Positions 1 through 8,081 of a stretch of 64,000 nucleotides of DNA are shown here, in pieces. A program made the translations under genes and the position numbers. Where the stretch lies: NCBI GenBank assembly GCA_023301465.1, contig JALZUQ010000009.1, forward strand, positions 1 through 64,000. The letters run 5' to 3'. The stretch comes from Oligoflexales bacterium. GTDB taxonomy: Bacteria; Bdellovibrionota_B; Oligoflexia; Oligoflexales; JALZUQ01. How positions within the stretch are numbered: position 1 is the first letter of the stretch; each line of letters opens with the position of its first letter. The notes under the pieces were generated by a model. The model was not told the DNA's origin, searched no databases, and saw only the letters and a list, made by a program, of their open reading frames with translations.

Positions 1-139
1 TTTTTTGTTTAAAACATCGACAAAGCTTCAAGAATTCATTATCTGCAATTAGGGGGGCACTGTAAGTGACTAGATAAGCAGTCTATAGGTATTAAAGTAC
101 CTGCATTTCCCATAACACACTAATACTATTGAACTATAA

Positions 140-168
140 TGCATGGTGCTTTCAGACAACACCATGCA
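140..168. promoter_or_regulatory. Inverted repeat in leader region of first gene
   Basis: A perfect 9-bp inverted repeat (TGCATGGTG at 140-148, CACCATGCA at 160-168) encloses an 11-base loop, about 90 bases before the first gene. A TATAAT hexamer overlaps its left edge at 135-140, but there is no convincing -35 box. No T-run follows, so it does not look like an intrinsic terminator. It could be an operator or an mRNA leader hairpin. The rest of 1-258 shows nothing recognisable. Confidence 0.4.
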
Positions 169-258
169 ATATTAAAAAGATGATATTAATCTATTGTTTT
201 TAAGTTAATTTCATAGTATTTTAAATCTTTCTTTATGTTTATTCAAGGTATATTAAAG

Positions 259-2424
259 ATGTTGTTTTTTAAAAACATTAGAAACACTTTATTGCTAGTG
301 TTTATGTTTATTTCTGCTGCTTCCCGAGCAGACTTTAAGTGCCGCGATGTGTTTAGGCACCCATCACTTCTACACGCCAGCTACATAGAAGAAATTACTT
401 CTGCTAGTCAGACTTCCAGACCACACGAGCTTGCAGGTAGTCCGTCGAATCTTGCGGTATTTGCCACGGTGGTTAATGCTAAAGATTTTGTAGACTCACT
501 AGAAGATGATGTTTTTGATATGATGCGTGAGCATCCCCCCGAACAGCGTGATTTATTTCGAAGTACCATTGCGGGTGAGCGTGGTGTTAGTGAAAAGCTC
601 ATTAAAGATATTGAGCTTTATTTTGCAATTTATCTTTTTGACGATGTTAGTTTTGCAGGTGAAAAAGAAGTGCTTTGGCCGAGGGTGATTGAGTACATCC
701 GGGCCCGTAGAATATCTAATCCAAAAAAAGATTCTGCCGAGTCTAGGTATTTTTATTATTTAAATCAAATTACCCATAAGAGTGTTCCTCAGATAGCAAG
801 AGAGCTTGGTATGAATGATTTCCAGGTGAGAAAAGAGCTTAGTGATCTTAAGGTTTCTATTGATGAGGTTTTTGGGCGTGTTTATAGAAGGCTTGAAGAC
901 GGAAGTATTCAGCTACTATCAAAGGAACTCTCTAGCATTGGTGATTTAACACTACCTTTAATGGAAAAGCTTGCTGTTGAGTTTGAGATTGGTTTTGAAG
1001 CCCTTGATTTTTATCTTCACTACACTGGAAAGCACAGCCGAGCGAGAAAATGGAGTGATCAAGAGACCCAAAAGCTTTATGAGTTGTCAAACCAGTTCAA
1101 AGGTGTGGCTCAAAGCTACGCTGAAATCACTAAAGCGTTTAATTTATTTTTTAACCACGGACCAAACGACAAAGACCGTAGAACTATGGCGGCTATCGCT
1201 GCCAAGCTTTCTAAGGAAGGTCTTGTAGATAAAAACTCTGCAAAGCTTTTGTCTAATCACAGTATTGCTGGCTACGGTGCCGTAAAGAAAAACGGTAAAC
1301 TGGTGGTTGAAAAAGCTAGTGAATACATTACAGACCACTGGACAGACTCGCTTAAAGAGCTTGCTGATAATCTTCAGGTTAAAGCTACATCTTTAAGAGG
1401 GTTTATTAAAAGACACTCTTTATTTACAAGTGAGCTGAGTGGAGTGACTTCAAACTTACTTTCTTCCAATGAAGTAGATGCTGTTAAAAAAACTTATAAG
1501 GCTAAAAGACATATACTTAGTGGGTTTAGTTTAGATCAACTTACTGAGCTAATAGATTCTTTTGTGGATGAAGAACTTGGTAGGGATAGAAATAAACTGT
1601 CAATGTCTAGAGATCAACTTAATAAACTTGTAAAAATAGATAAATTTGAAAATTCATATAGTTTAAGTCAAATATCTAGAAATTATTCGAGCGTACTATA
1701 TAAAAAAGACCATCCAAACTCTAACTTGAGTCTAGGTGAAATATTACAAGAAGAAGGGTATTCCCTTTCTTCTGTGATTGAAAAGTACCGTGAGTCGAAA
1801 GGAGATACGCTTTATAGGATAAATACGCTAGAAGATGTAGTCAAGCTGATTGATCATTTTGTAGATGAAGAATTTGACGGAGATAGAAGCAAATTGTCAA
1901 CTTCTCCTAATCAGCGTGATACAACTGTGAAGTTAGATGGTTATGCTAACACGTATTCAATAAGACAAGTTTTAAGGCTTTATGCTGTACTATTATATAA
2001 AAAAGATAATCCAAAATCTAACTTGACTCAAAGTGAAACAATACAACAAAAAGGGTATTCTCGTTCTTCTGTGATTGACAAGTACCGAAAATCTAAAGGT
2101 GTTATGCTTTTCAAAATAGATAAATTAAAAGACGCAGTCAAGTTGATTGATCATTTTGTGGATGAAAAGTTTCAGGGCGATAGAGGTAAGTTAACAACAA
2201 CCCAAACGCAGCTTGCTGAAACAGTGAAATTAGAAGGGTCTGTTAATTCATATAGTTTGCGTCAAATATGGAGAACATATGGAAGTTTGCTTTATAAAAT
2301 CGACTATCCAGACTCTAGGTTGCCCAGGTCCAAGGTTGCAAAAGAAGAAGGGTACTCAATTGCTTCTTTAATCAAGAAATATCAAGAAGCTCATAATCAG
2401 GAAGATCAGGTAAGTAATCATTAA
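259..2424 (+). CDS. Exported protein with HTH-like and SANT-like motifs and three 99-residue repeats
   Basis: The chosen ATG at 259 follows AAGG by 10 bases; an in-frame ATG at 235 has no SD. The protein is 721 residues and begins with a typical cleavable signal peptide (KNIRNTLLLVFMFISAASRA). Unusually for an exported protein, several stretches resemble DNA-binding helices: SVPQIARELGMNDFQVRKEL (sigma region 4/HTH-like), a Myb/SANT-like start at KWSDQETQKLYEL, and SLKELADNLQVKATSLRGF. The C-terminal part is three tandem repeats of exactly 99 codons. No catalytic motif was recognised and the function is unknown. A secreted nucleic-acid-binding factor is possible, but the helices could equally serve protein-protein contacts. 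Confidence 0.8.
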   Translation: MLFFKNIRNTLLLVFMFISAASRADFKCRDVFRHPSLLHASYIEEITSASQTSRPHELAGSPSNLAVFATVVNAKDFVDSLEDDVFDMMREHPPEQRDLFRSTIAGERGVSEKLIKDIELYFAIYLFDDVSFAGEKEVLWPRVIEYIRARRISNPKKDSAESRYFYYLNQITHKSVPQIARELGMNDFQVRKELSDLKVSIDEVFGRVYRRLEDGSIQLLSKELSSIGDLTLPLMEKLAVEFEIGFEALDFYLHYTGKHSRARKWSDQETQKLYELSNQFKGVAQSYAEITKAFNLFFNHGPNDKDRRTMAAIAAKLSKEGLVDKNSAKLLSNHSIAGYGAVKKNGKLVVEKASEYITDHWTDSLKELADNLQVKATSLRGFIKRHSLFTSELSGVTSNLLSSNEVDAVKKTYKAKRHILSGFSLDQLTELIDSFVDEELGRDRNKLSMSRDQLNKLVKIDKFENSYSLSQISRNYSSVLYKKDHPNSNLSLGEILQEEGYSLSSVIEKYRESKGDTLYRINTLEDVVKLIDHFVDEEFDGDRSKLSTSPNQRDTTVKLDGYANTYSIRQVLRLYAVLLYKKDNPKSNLTQSETIQQKGYSRSSVIDKYRKSKGVMLFKIDKLKDAVKLIDHFVDEKFQGDRGKLTTTQTQLAETVKLEGSVNSYSLRQIWRTYGSLLYKIDYPDSRLPRSKVAKEEGYSIASLIKKYQEAHNQEDQVSNH
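1549..2424 (+). repeat. Three in-frame 297-bp tandem repeats
   Basis: Copies begin at 1549, 1846 and 2143, each opening with a LIDxFVDEExxxDR-like segment and closing with a GYSxxSxIxKYRxSKG-like segment; the last copy is cut to 94 codons by the stop. The spacing is exactly 297 bases both times. Copies diverge at many third positions and in amino acids, so the duplication is not recent and the repeated fold is probably under selection. Confidence 0.85.
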
Positions 2425-2458
2425 AGTTATTAAATAAGAAATAAAATTTATGGTGTTC

Positions 2459-2481
2459 AAAAAACCTGTTAAAGGGTTTTT
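2459..2481 (+). terminator. Intrinsic terminator, possibly bidirectional
   Basis: AAAAACC (2460-2466) pairs with GGTTTTT (2475-2481) over an 8-base loop, with a T-rich right arm, 35 bases after the stop of the repeat protein and directly before the end of the opposing decayed gene. The A-run on the left arm would let it act on the minus strand too. Confidence 0.55.
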
Positions 2482-3027
2482 CTATTTTGCAAAACTCACA
2501 ACTTGTTTAAAGGCGTCGTATAAGTCTTTAATATTTACGTACCAATTTTCTAACCTGTTAGAGCCTACCCTCTCCCAGAAGTCTTTTAGTTGAGCTGTTA
2601 TTTTTTCTTTGATAGTGATTTGAGTTTCCGTTAAGTTATGTAGTCCATCTTTCAGGTTTCGAAGTTCATCTGCAATAATTGCAATTCTACCATCCATGGC
2701 TGGTGTGCCTATGTCTTGAGTTTTGAGGTTTTCAGGAATCATTTTCAAGAGCTCTGAGCCATCAGGTAATTCTTTTTTCATGCTCTCAAAGAGCATTTGT
2801 AGTTGAGAAAAGGCTTCAAATTTAGATTTTAATTCCGTGATGTCTTCTAGTTGAAAAAAGAAATCTCTAAATTGATCAAATTTCTTCTCTAGTTCTTTAT
2901 AGTTTTCTTTAACTAAAGAGCTAATGATAGTGCTGAATTATCGGTTAATCTTTCTCATGTTCATGATGGCTTCTTTTTTACTGCTTGATGCTTGTGGGTT
3001 GGGTAAATTATGCAAATCCCTAGTCAT
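2482..3027 (-). pseudogene. Decayed helical protein gene with in-frame TAA
   Basis: Reading leftward from ATG at 3025-3027, the frame runs 29 codons, meets TAA at 2938-2940, then stays open for 151 codons to a TAG at 2482-2484. The part after the stop has no ATG, GTG or TTG until Met at 2796, yet codes plausible protein from the stop onward (FDQFRDFFFQLEDITELKSK). This points to a nonsense mutation in a gene of about 180 codons. The product would be strongly helical, coiled-coil-like and cytoplasmic, vaguely phasin-like; the family is not recognised. The last 104 codons might still be made from the internal ATG at 2796. A sequencing error is the main alternative. Confidence 0.55.
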
Positions 3028-3182
3028 TATGAGTTCTTTTGTGTTTTTGTGTAAGGTTTACCTAGTTCGAATGCATTTTTAAATTTGATTAAATATCTGT
3101 CAAGTTTTTCTGCTGATTTTTGAACCTCTTTTTTGACAATGCTTTTGGGGTCTCCCTCTTCTTCTGCATTTATTGAAATAAT
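3027..3182 (-). pseudogene. Start-less remnant coupled to the decayed gene
   Basis: An open frame of 51 codons after an upstream TGA (3183-3185) ends in a TAA that overlaps the next ATG as TAATG, a classical translational-coupling arrangement. It encodes a helical, charged peptide (SAEKLDRYLIKFKNAFELGK) but has no ATG, GTG or TTG start. The 5' end appears lost or mutated. Together with the nonsense codon in its neighbour, this marks a locus in decay, beside the intact EF-hand gene on the other strand. Confidence 0.4.
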
Positions 3183-3227
3183 TCATGTTATGATTAGTCT
3201 TACTTAAATCAAAATAAGGATCTTGAT

Positions 3228-3509
3228 ATGAAAACACTATTCACGGCTATTGCACTTGTTTCTTTTGCTGCTGCTTGTACCCATGGCGGTCACCATACCT
3301 GTAAGCATGGTAGTCACCATAAAGGAAAGCATCATCATAAATGGGAAAAATTGGATGTAAATAAAGATGGTAAAGTATCAAAAAAAGAATTTGATAGCAT
3401 GCATGGTGGTAAATTCAATATGATGGACGCTAACAAAGATGGTTTTATAGATATGAAAGAAAAAGAAATGATGATGAAAAAGAAACACCGCGGTCATAAC
3501 CATAAGTAA
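3228..3509 (+). CDS. Small His-rich EF-hand lipoprotein
   Basis: This is a 93-residue protein with a signal peptide and a lipobox (FAAAC, Cys17). Two canonical EF-hand loops follow: DVNKDGKVSKKE (residues 43-54) and DANKDGFIDMKE (67-78), with Asp/Asn at the calcium-ligand positions, Gly at loop position 6 and Glu at 12. A His/Lys-rich linker (20-38) and a His/Met-rich tail could bind transition metals. The SD is AAGGA about 10 bases before ATG. It probably sits on the periplasmic side of a membrane as a calcium or metal buffer; no partner is evident nearby. Confidence 0.85.
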   Translation: MKTLFTAIALVSFAAACTHGGHHTCKHGSHHKGKHHHKWEKLDVNKDGKVSKKEFDSMHGGKFNMMDANKDGFIDMKEKEMMMKKKHRGHNHK

Positions 3510-3576
3510 TGATGATAAGCTCTACGCCTAGTAGTCAGATGATGGCTGCTGGGTTCAAGGTCTCTTCATATGCAAC

Positions 3577-4767
3577 TTATGGGGAGATTTTTTCGTTTAG
3601 ATAATCCACCCTATGGGCCTCAACAGCTTTGCCTAGTTTGTTTCCCTTTAATCCAGTTTCTTGCATAATTTTATGACCATTCTTGGGCGGTTTTGTGCGT
3701 CGAAGGTGCCCTTTTTGCCTATCGGTCAAAACAAGCTCTGTCGTGACGGAGTTTTGGTACGTCTTTTTGTGTAGATTGTAATCACTCCAAAACTCACCGT
3801 AATAATCAGGAAAAGGCTGGTCTGTTTGGGCTTCCGTTTTTTCTGCAAAAAGTAGTTTCTGTGCTTGGTCTTCCCATCCTTGTTTTGGAAGTATGTGAAA
3901 GCGTTCTAGAGAAGCTAATGTATTTAATTGTTTTTTGCTTAGCTTGAGCCGGCCTGTATCAACGCCTTGGATCATCCATAATAGTTTCATTTGATCTCGA
4001 TTAGAGCATTTCAACACCCAGTCTAAATCCTTAGCTACAATAAGAGGTTTTGTATTTGTTATTTTTTGCCAGCCTTTTGTTTGAAGCAGGTGCGAAATAG
4101 CACCCTTTGAATACTGAGAGCCAAGAAGTTTGAGGGTTTCGTCCGTTATCCGCTCTGAGGAAACATTGGTGCTTTCTGGTAGTAGTAAGTCACAAGCTTT
4201 TAATGAGTTGGCTTCTGGCTCAAACCCTGTTTGTCCCCAAAAACGAAAAAACCTAAGAATTCTTAAGTAGTCCTCGTGGATTCTGGTTTGTGGTTTTCCT
4301 ACAAACTTTAAGGTGTGAGATTGTATGTCGCTCATGCCGCCGTGATAATCGTGTATTTCTCCGCCGATATCCATGGATAGAGCGTTTATGGTGAAGTCAC
4401 GCCTTGAGCTATCAACTTCAAAGCTGTCTCCAAACTCAACGACAGCATGTCTTCCGTCTGTTTCTTTATCTGTTCGCAGTGAAGTGAATTCATATTGGCT
4501 AAATTTGCCGATAACAGTCACTGTTCCGTGAGAGATCCCTGTTGGGATGACTTTGTTTTTTTGTTTAAAAAAAGAGCAGACTTCGTCTGGGGTTGCTTGG
4601 GTTGCGATGTCAAAGTCTTTTGGTGCAACCTCCATGAGGAGGTCTCTTACACATCCGCCTACAAGCCTTGATCCATGGCCAAATTCGCTCATTTCTTTGC
4701 ATAATTCGATGGCTTCATTCATCGTTGTTTTTGTTTTTATGGGTAGTTTTTTTGTGTTCCATTTCAT
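3577..4767 (-). CDS. cca: CCA tRNA nucleotidyltransferase / poly(A) polymerase family
   Basis: A 396-residue class II nucleotidyltransferase. The N-terminal head has LVGGCVRDLL (residues 35-44), the catalytic DFDIATQATP (51-60), and the RRDFTINALSMDI motif. The neck has LRILRFFRF and SERITDETLKLL, typical of CCA-adding enzymes. Members add CCA to tRNA 3' ends; close relatives (PcnB) polyadenylate RNA. The HGTVTVI and SLRTD stretches look more like the CCA-adding group, but separating it from PcnB needs a phylogeny. The ATG at 4767 has no clear SD, and Met16 is another possible start. It seems monocistronic. Confidence 0.85.
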   Translation of the reverse strand: MKWNTKKLPIKTKTTMNEAIELCKEMSEFGHGSRLVGGCVRDLLMEVAPKDFDIATQATPDEVCSFFKQKNKVIPTGISHGTVTVIGKFSQYEFTSLRTDKETDGRHAVVEFGDSFEVDSSRRDFTINALSMDIGGEIHDYHGGMSDIQSHTLKFVGKPQTRIHEDYLRILRFFRFWGQTGFEPEANSLKACDLLLPESTNVSSERITDETLKLLGSQYSKGAISHLLQTKGWQKITNTKPLIVAKDLDWVLKCSNRDQMKLLWMIQGVDTGRLKLSKKQLNTLASLERFHILPKQGWEDQAQKLLFAEKTEAQTDQPFPDYYGEFWSDYNLHKKTYQNSVTTELVLTDRQKGHLRRTKPPKNGHKIMQETGLKGNKLGKAVEAHRVDYLNEKISP

Positions 4768-5142
4768 CGACGTTATTTTATCATTTTTTTTGTTTTATTT
4801 TCATTCATACGAGTGATTTTTCTTTGTTTTTATAAAGCAACAACAGCAAAACAGCTGGTGGCTAAATAAATTTAATCAACAACAACAAAATTAAAACTGT
4901 GTGTTTGATTGCGAGAAGCAAATAAACGCACTTTCAGCATAAAAACGCATATATTCGAGTACAGCATTCACTAAACAAGTGTATAATGAACGAACCTCAA
5001 AACACCTGTTTACATAGTAATATCAACATGTTATGATATTCATAAGGGTTTATTGAACAACATATAGGCTAATTCAATATCTGATTAAAAAATAGACAGA
5101 AAAACGTAGCGAATTTACACCAAAAAAAGGGGGATAAAACCC
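4768..5142. promoter_or_regulatory. Recombinase upstream region with dyad symmetries
   Basis: This 375-base gap contains no gene. It has two dyads: CACT-n5-AGTG (4969-4981), abutting a TATAAT box (4982-4987), and AATATCA-n8-TGATATT (5019-5040), whose spacer holds the palindrome AACATGTT (5025-5032). A TATGAT hexamer lies in the second dyad. Such clustered dyads before a serine recombinase gene could be recombination (res-like) sites or autoregulatory operators. This is an inference from position only. Confidence 0.4.
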
Positions 5143-5799
5143 ATGAAAAAAATAGCAATCTACTACCGAGTATCAACCGATAAACAAGATTTATCGAGTC
5201 AGAGGATTGCAGTAGAGAGGTTCTTAGAAGAACAAAAAGACCAACCAGAAAAAATCACGGTTTTTGAGGAAGAAGGTTATTCCGGTAAAAACACTCAGCG
5301 GCCTGCGTTTCATAAGATGATGGCTTTGGTGACAACCAAGAAGATAGATACCATTGTGGTTTATAGGTTGGATAGGTTTAGTCGTGATGCAAACATGGCT
5401 ATCAAAACCATATTGGAATTAGATCAATACGGTGTTGGGTTTGTGTCGGTAACACAACCTGTATTGAACCTAGGTCACGACAACCCCTTCAGGAGAACTC
5501 TTTTAGCTGCGTTTGCAGAAATAGCTGAGATAGAACGCGAGACGATTGTTGCGAGAGTACGTGCAGGATTAGAGGCTGCCAAAAAGCGAGGGGTGCGGCT
5601 TGGTGCACCGCCTAAGATATCAACAGAAAAGCGAAGCAAAGTCTTGGAGCTGCGTTCTGGAGGTATGTCTATGAAAAAAATTGCTGAAACCTTAGAAATT
5701 TCAGCAGGTACGGTCCACAAATTAGTTCATATCGCAGTAGATGATGAAGCATTGTCTGTAGAGCCATCTGTTGATTTGAAGTCATTGGAAATGCCGTAA
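5143..5799 (+). CDS. Serine recombinase (resolvase/invertase family)
   Basis: A 218-residue protein with the resolvase catalytic domain: YYRVSTDKQDLSSQR with the nucleophile Ser11, then VVYRLDRFSRD and EIAEIERETIVARVRAGL leading into the long E-helix. A C-terminal helix-turn-helix (GMSMKKIAETLEISAGTVHK) would bind DNA. Length and order match Tn3-type resolvases and DNA invertases rather than large integrases. A G-rich SD (AAAGGGGG) lies about 11 bases before ATG. There is no transposase beside it, so it is either a relic of a mobile element or a chromosomal inversion/resolution enzyme acting on the upstream dyads. It ends 2 bases before the end of the convergent haem gene. Confidence 0.93.
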   Translation: MKKIAIYYRVSTDKQDLSSQRIAVERFLEEQKDQPEKITVFEEEGYSGKNTQRPAFHKMMALVTTKKIDTIVVYRLDRFSRDANMAIKTILELDQYGVGFVSVTQPVLNLGHDNPFRRTLLAAFAEIAEIERETIVARVRAGLEAAKKRGVRLGAPPKISTEKRSKVLELRSGGMSMKKIAETLEISAGTVHKLVHIAVDDEALSVEPSVDLKSLEMP

Positions 5800-5801
5800 G
5801 A

Positions 5802-6872
5802 TTAAGGTTGCTGAGAACAGCTCGGGTGTAAAATATCAAAGCATCCGTGAGTTGGGTTACAGTAATGAACTGGTGGTGCATTGCATGTAAAGTAAGGGCT
5901 GCCCTGGTTTTGGTGTTTATGTTCATCGCTTTTTGAATCTTCTGTTTCTTTTGGTAAAAATGCTTTGCATCCACCGTACTTTACTGCTTCTTCGAACTGA
6001 TTAGAAGGTTGCTTATTCCATATCTCCATACATTCTTTGGTGAGCTCGATAAAAGGAGCACACTCCTCTTCTGTCGGTTTTGCGTCACCCACAATCCCCA
6101 GTGCTTCAGCAGTCATTAAGCCGTTATTAAGCATTAAAGCAGTATTCGTACAATATAATAATGCAGGTTTTGGAATAGAGTGGCAGCCTTCTGCACATTG
6201 AATTTTATCGGACCCTTTTTCGTTTTTTGGCCATATTACAGGAGCAATCGCAGTTTTAAATGGAGTTTCACTCAGGTTGTTGAAGTTGCTATCTGCAGGA
6301 CCACTATTACCGTGCCCTATGGTTACATTGTCTCCTATATGACATCTGGTGCAACTTACTTTAAGTTTGTCTCCAAAAGCATGTACTTCGTCATGGTTTG
6401 TTACAATAAAATAGTCATCTTTTTCAGGGTTTTTCTCAGCAGGTATGTCTGAAAGTTCCCAAAAACATGCATGGCCGTTCTTAGCCCAACAGATAGTCCC
6501 AGATTTCTTTTGTTTTTCTTTTGGGTCGAGTGATAGCTGTTCTCCTACAATATATACGCAGCCTGATGAGTCTTCGTTTTGGTGTTGGTATAAAGTGGCT
6601 TTGTTTGATAGCTCCCCATAATGCGGCAGTGTTGGGTTTGAAAGTGTCTTTTTTTGCCAAAAAGATCGATCGTACAGTGGTTTATCTGGGATAGGAACAT
6701 CGTACTTCTTGCATAGCTCAACGTATTCTTCTTTGGTAACTTTTGTTCCAAAGCTTGGTGGTTCGTAGATTTCTGCGGCTTTTGTATCTTGAATAGTGTT
6801 TTGTTGAAGCCTGCTTTTGCATGCAATGACGCAGAGTAATGCTAAAAAAAATGTATAAATAAAGTTTTTCAT
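5802..6872 (-). CDS. c-type haem lipoprotein, unknown family
   Basis: A 356-residue exported protein with a lipobox ending at Cys18 (CVIAC). It has one standard haem c motif, CTRCH (174-178), and one expanded motif, CAEGCH (226-231), with three residues between the cysteines. At least 12 other cysteines are spread through the chain, concentrated at the C-terminus, implying disulfides or more cofactors. It is probably a periplasmic or surface electron-transfer protein; the family was not recognised. It has no SD, and its promoter lies so close to ATG that the mRNA may be leaderless. Confidence 0.75.
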   Translation of the reverse strand: MKNFIYTFFLALLCVIACKSRLQQNTIQDTKAAEIYEPPSFGTKVTKEEYVELCKKYDVPIPDKPLYDRSFWQKKTLSNPTLPHYGELSNKATLYQHQNEDSSGCVYIVGEQLSLDPKEKQKKSGTICWAKNGHACFWELSDIPAEKNPEKDDYFIVTNHDEVHAFGDKLKVSCTRCHIGDNVTIGHGNSGPADSNFNNLSETPFKTAIAPVIWPKNEKGSDKIQCAEGCHSIPKPALLYCTNTALMLNNGLMTAEALGIVGDAKPTEEECAPFIELTKECMEIWNKQPSNQFEEAVKYGGCKAFLPKETEDSKSDEHKHQNQGSPYFTCNAPPVHYCNPTHGCFDILHPSCSQQP

Positions 6873-6878
6873 GAAACA

Positions 6879-6907
6879 ATTTTAATATTATCTATTAATC
6901 GTGTCAA
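6879..6907 (-). promoter_or_regulatory. Sigma-70-type promoter for the haem lipoprotein gene
   Basis: On the minus strand TTGACA (6902-6907) is separated by 17 bases from TAAAAT (6879-6884), a full -35 match and a 5/6 -10 match. The -10 box ends only six bases before the ATG at 6870-6872, so transcription should start at or next to the start codon. That agrees with the missing SD. Confidence 0.65.
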
Positions 6908-6942
6908 ACCGGGCTAAAACCAGAAAACTTGATTGATGGAGT

Positions 6943-8025
6943 TTATTTTATGGTTTCGAGTAAATAAAATATAAAAGCATGAACACCGAAACTTAAAGCG
7001 ACTAATTTAATTGAACTTATCTTGTTTTTTTTCCAAACGATTAAACACATAACGCCAAGGGTGATGGCTGCGGGTATAGAAGCTATTATGTTTTTTCCCA
7101 TTGGGAACAAAACGTAGACCATCAGGCCAATCGCACTTGCGTTTATGGAGTTTAAAAAAACACTGAAATTTTTAGATGCACGCATTCGAGGGATTAAAGG
7201 GTGTAAAAAGTACACGAATAGAAACGAAGGCAAAAAGATACCGACACTTGCCCATACAGCACCAGAAAAACCTCCCATGACATAACCTGCAAAGGTGGCA
7301 GTGGACAAAACAGGCCCTGGTGTCAGTTGACCTATAGCGATAGCATCCATAAGCTGCTGAAGTGTCATCCATGAACGGTTTGATACGAACTCATCTTGCA
7401 TGTAAGCAATCAGAACGTACCCGCTACCAAATAAGACGCTCCCGACTTTTAGAAATACTAAAAAAATACTTAAGGGTTCTATGCTATTTAACTTGTTGGC
7501 AGGCTTCCATTTCATAATGCAAAATCCTGTGACGCCTCCCGTAAATAAAGCGGTGATCTCACTAAACCCAAAAAAGCATAGTATGACTACAAATGCAGTC
7601 ACAACGCCTAGTAATGAATTCTTAATCGCTTTTTTTCCAAGTTTTTTGATAGCTAGGGCAATAAGCAGAAAAACAGCAGGGTAAAGGCCTGTTAAGTAGG
7701 ATTTGAGTGTTTCGGGTGAAAACTCAATAGCTTCAACATAAGCATAAGCAAGCAAGCCGGTTAAGAGACACGCCGGAAAAATAAAAGAAAAACCAGCTCC
7801 TAGTAGACCTCTCCAACCCTTTTTATGCATGCCGCAGTGCATGACCATCTCCGTTGAGTTTGGTCCGGGAATAAGTGATGTCGCTCCAATAAGGTCAAGA
7901 AAGTAATCTTGAGTCATCCAGCCACGCTTTTCTACAACTTCTCTTTGCATCATGGCAATATGGGCAGCTGGCCCACCAAATGCGAAGATCCCTAGCCTAA
8001 AAAATAATTGAACTAATTCTTTCAT
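6943..8025 (-). CDS. chrA: Chromate transporter (CHR family), long-chain form
   Basis: A 360-residue polytopic membrane protein made of two homologous CHR domains. The first has FAFGGPAAHIAMMQREVVEKR and GATSLIPGPNSTEMVMHCG; the second has VLFGSGYVLIAYMQDEF and AIAIGQLTPGPVLSTATFAGY. The paired GG/GS-G and PGP motifs are diagnostic. ChrA proteins export chromate, probably by proton antiport, although many homologues are uncharacterised. The gene is single, with no chrB-like regulator nearby, and the SD before ATG 8025 is poor. Confidence 0.92.
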   Translation of the reverse strand: MKELVQLFFRLGIFAFGGPAAHIAMMQREVVEKRGWMTQDYFLDLIGATSLIPGPNSTEMVMHCGMHKKGWRGLLGAGFSFIFPACLLTGLLAYAYVEAIEFSPETLKSYLTGLYPAVFLLIALAIKKLGKKAIKNSLLGVVTAFVVILCFFGFSEITALFTGGVTGFCIMKWKPANKLNSIEPLSIFLVFLKVGSVLFGSGYVLIAYMQDEFVSNRSWMTLQQLMDAIAIGQLTPGPVLSTATFAGYVMGGFSGAVWASVGIFLPSFLFVYFLHPLIPRMRASKNFSVFLNSINASAIGLMVYVLFPMGKNIIASIPAAITLGVMCLIVWKKNKISSIKLVALSFGVHAFIFYLLETIK

Positions 8026-8081
8026 GGAGCTTTTATACTAGGGATAAATCAATATGAAAAGCAGTTTTTATATTGATAAGT

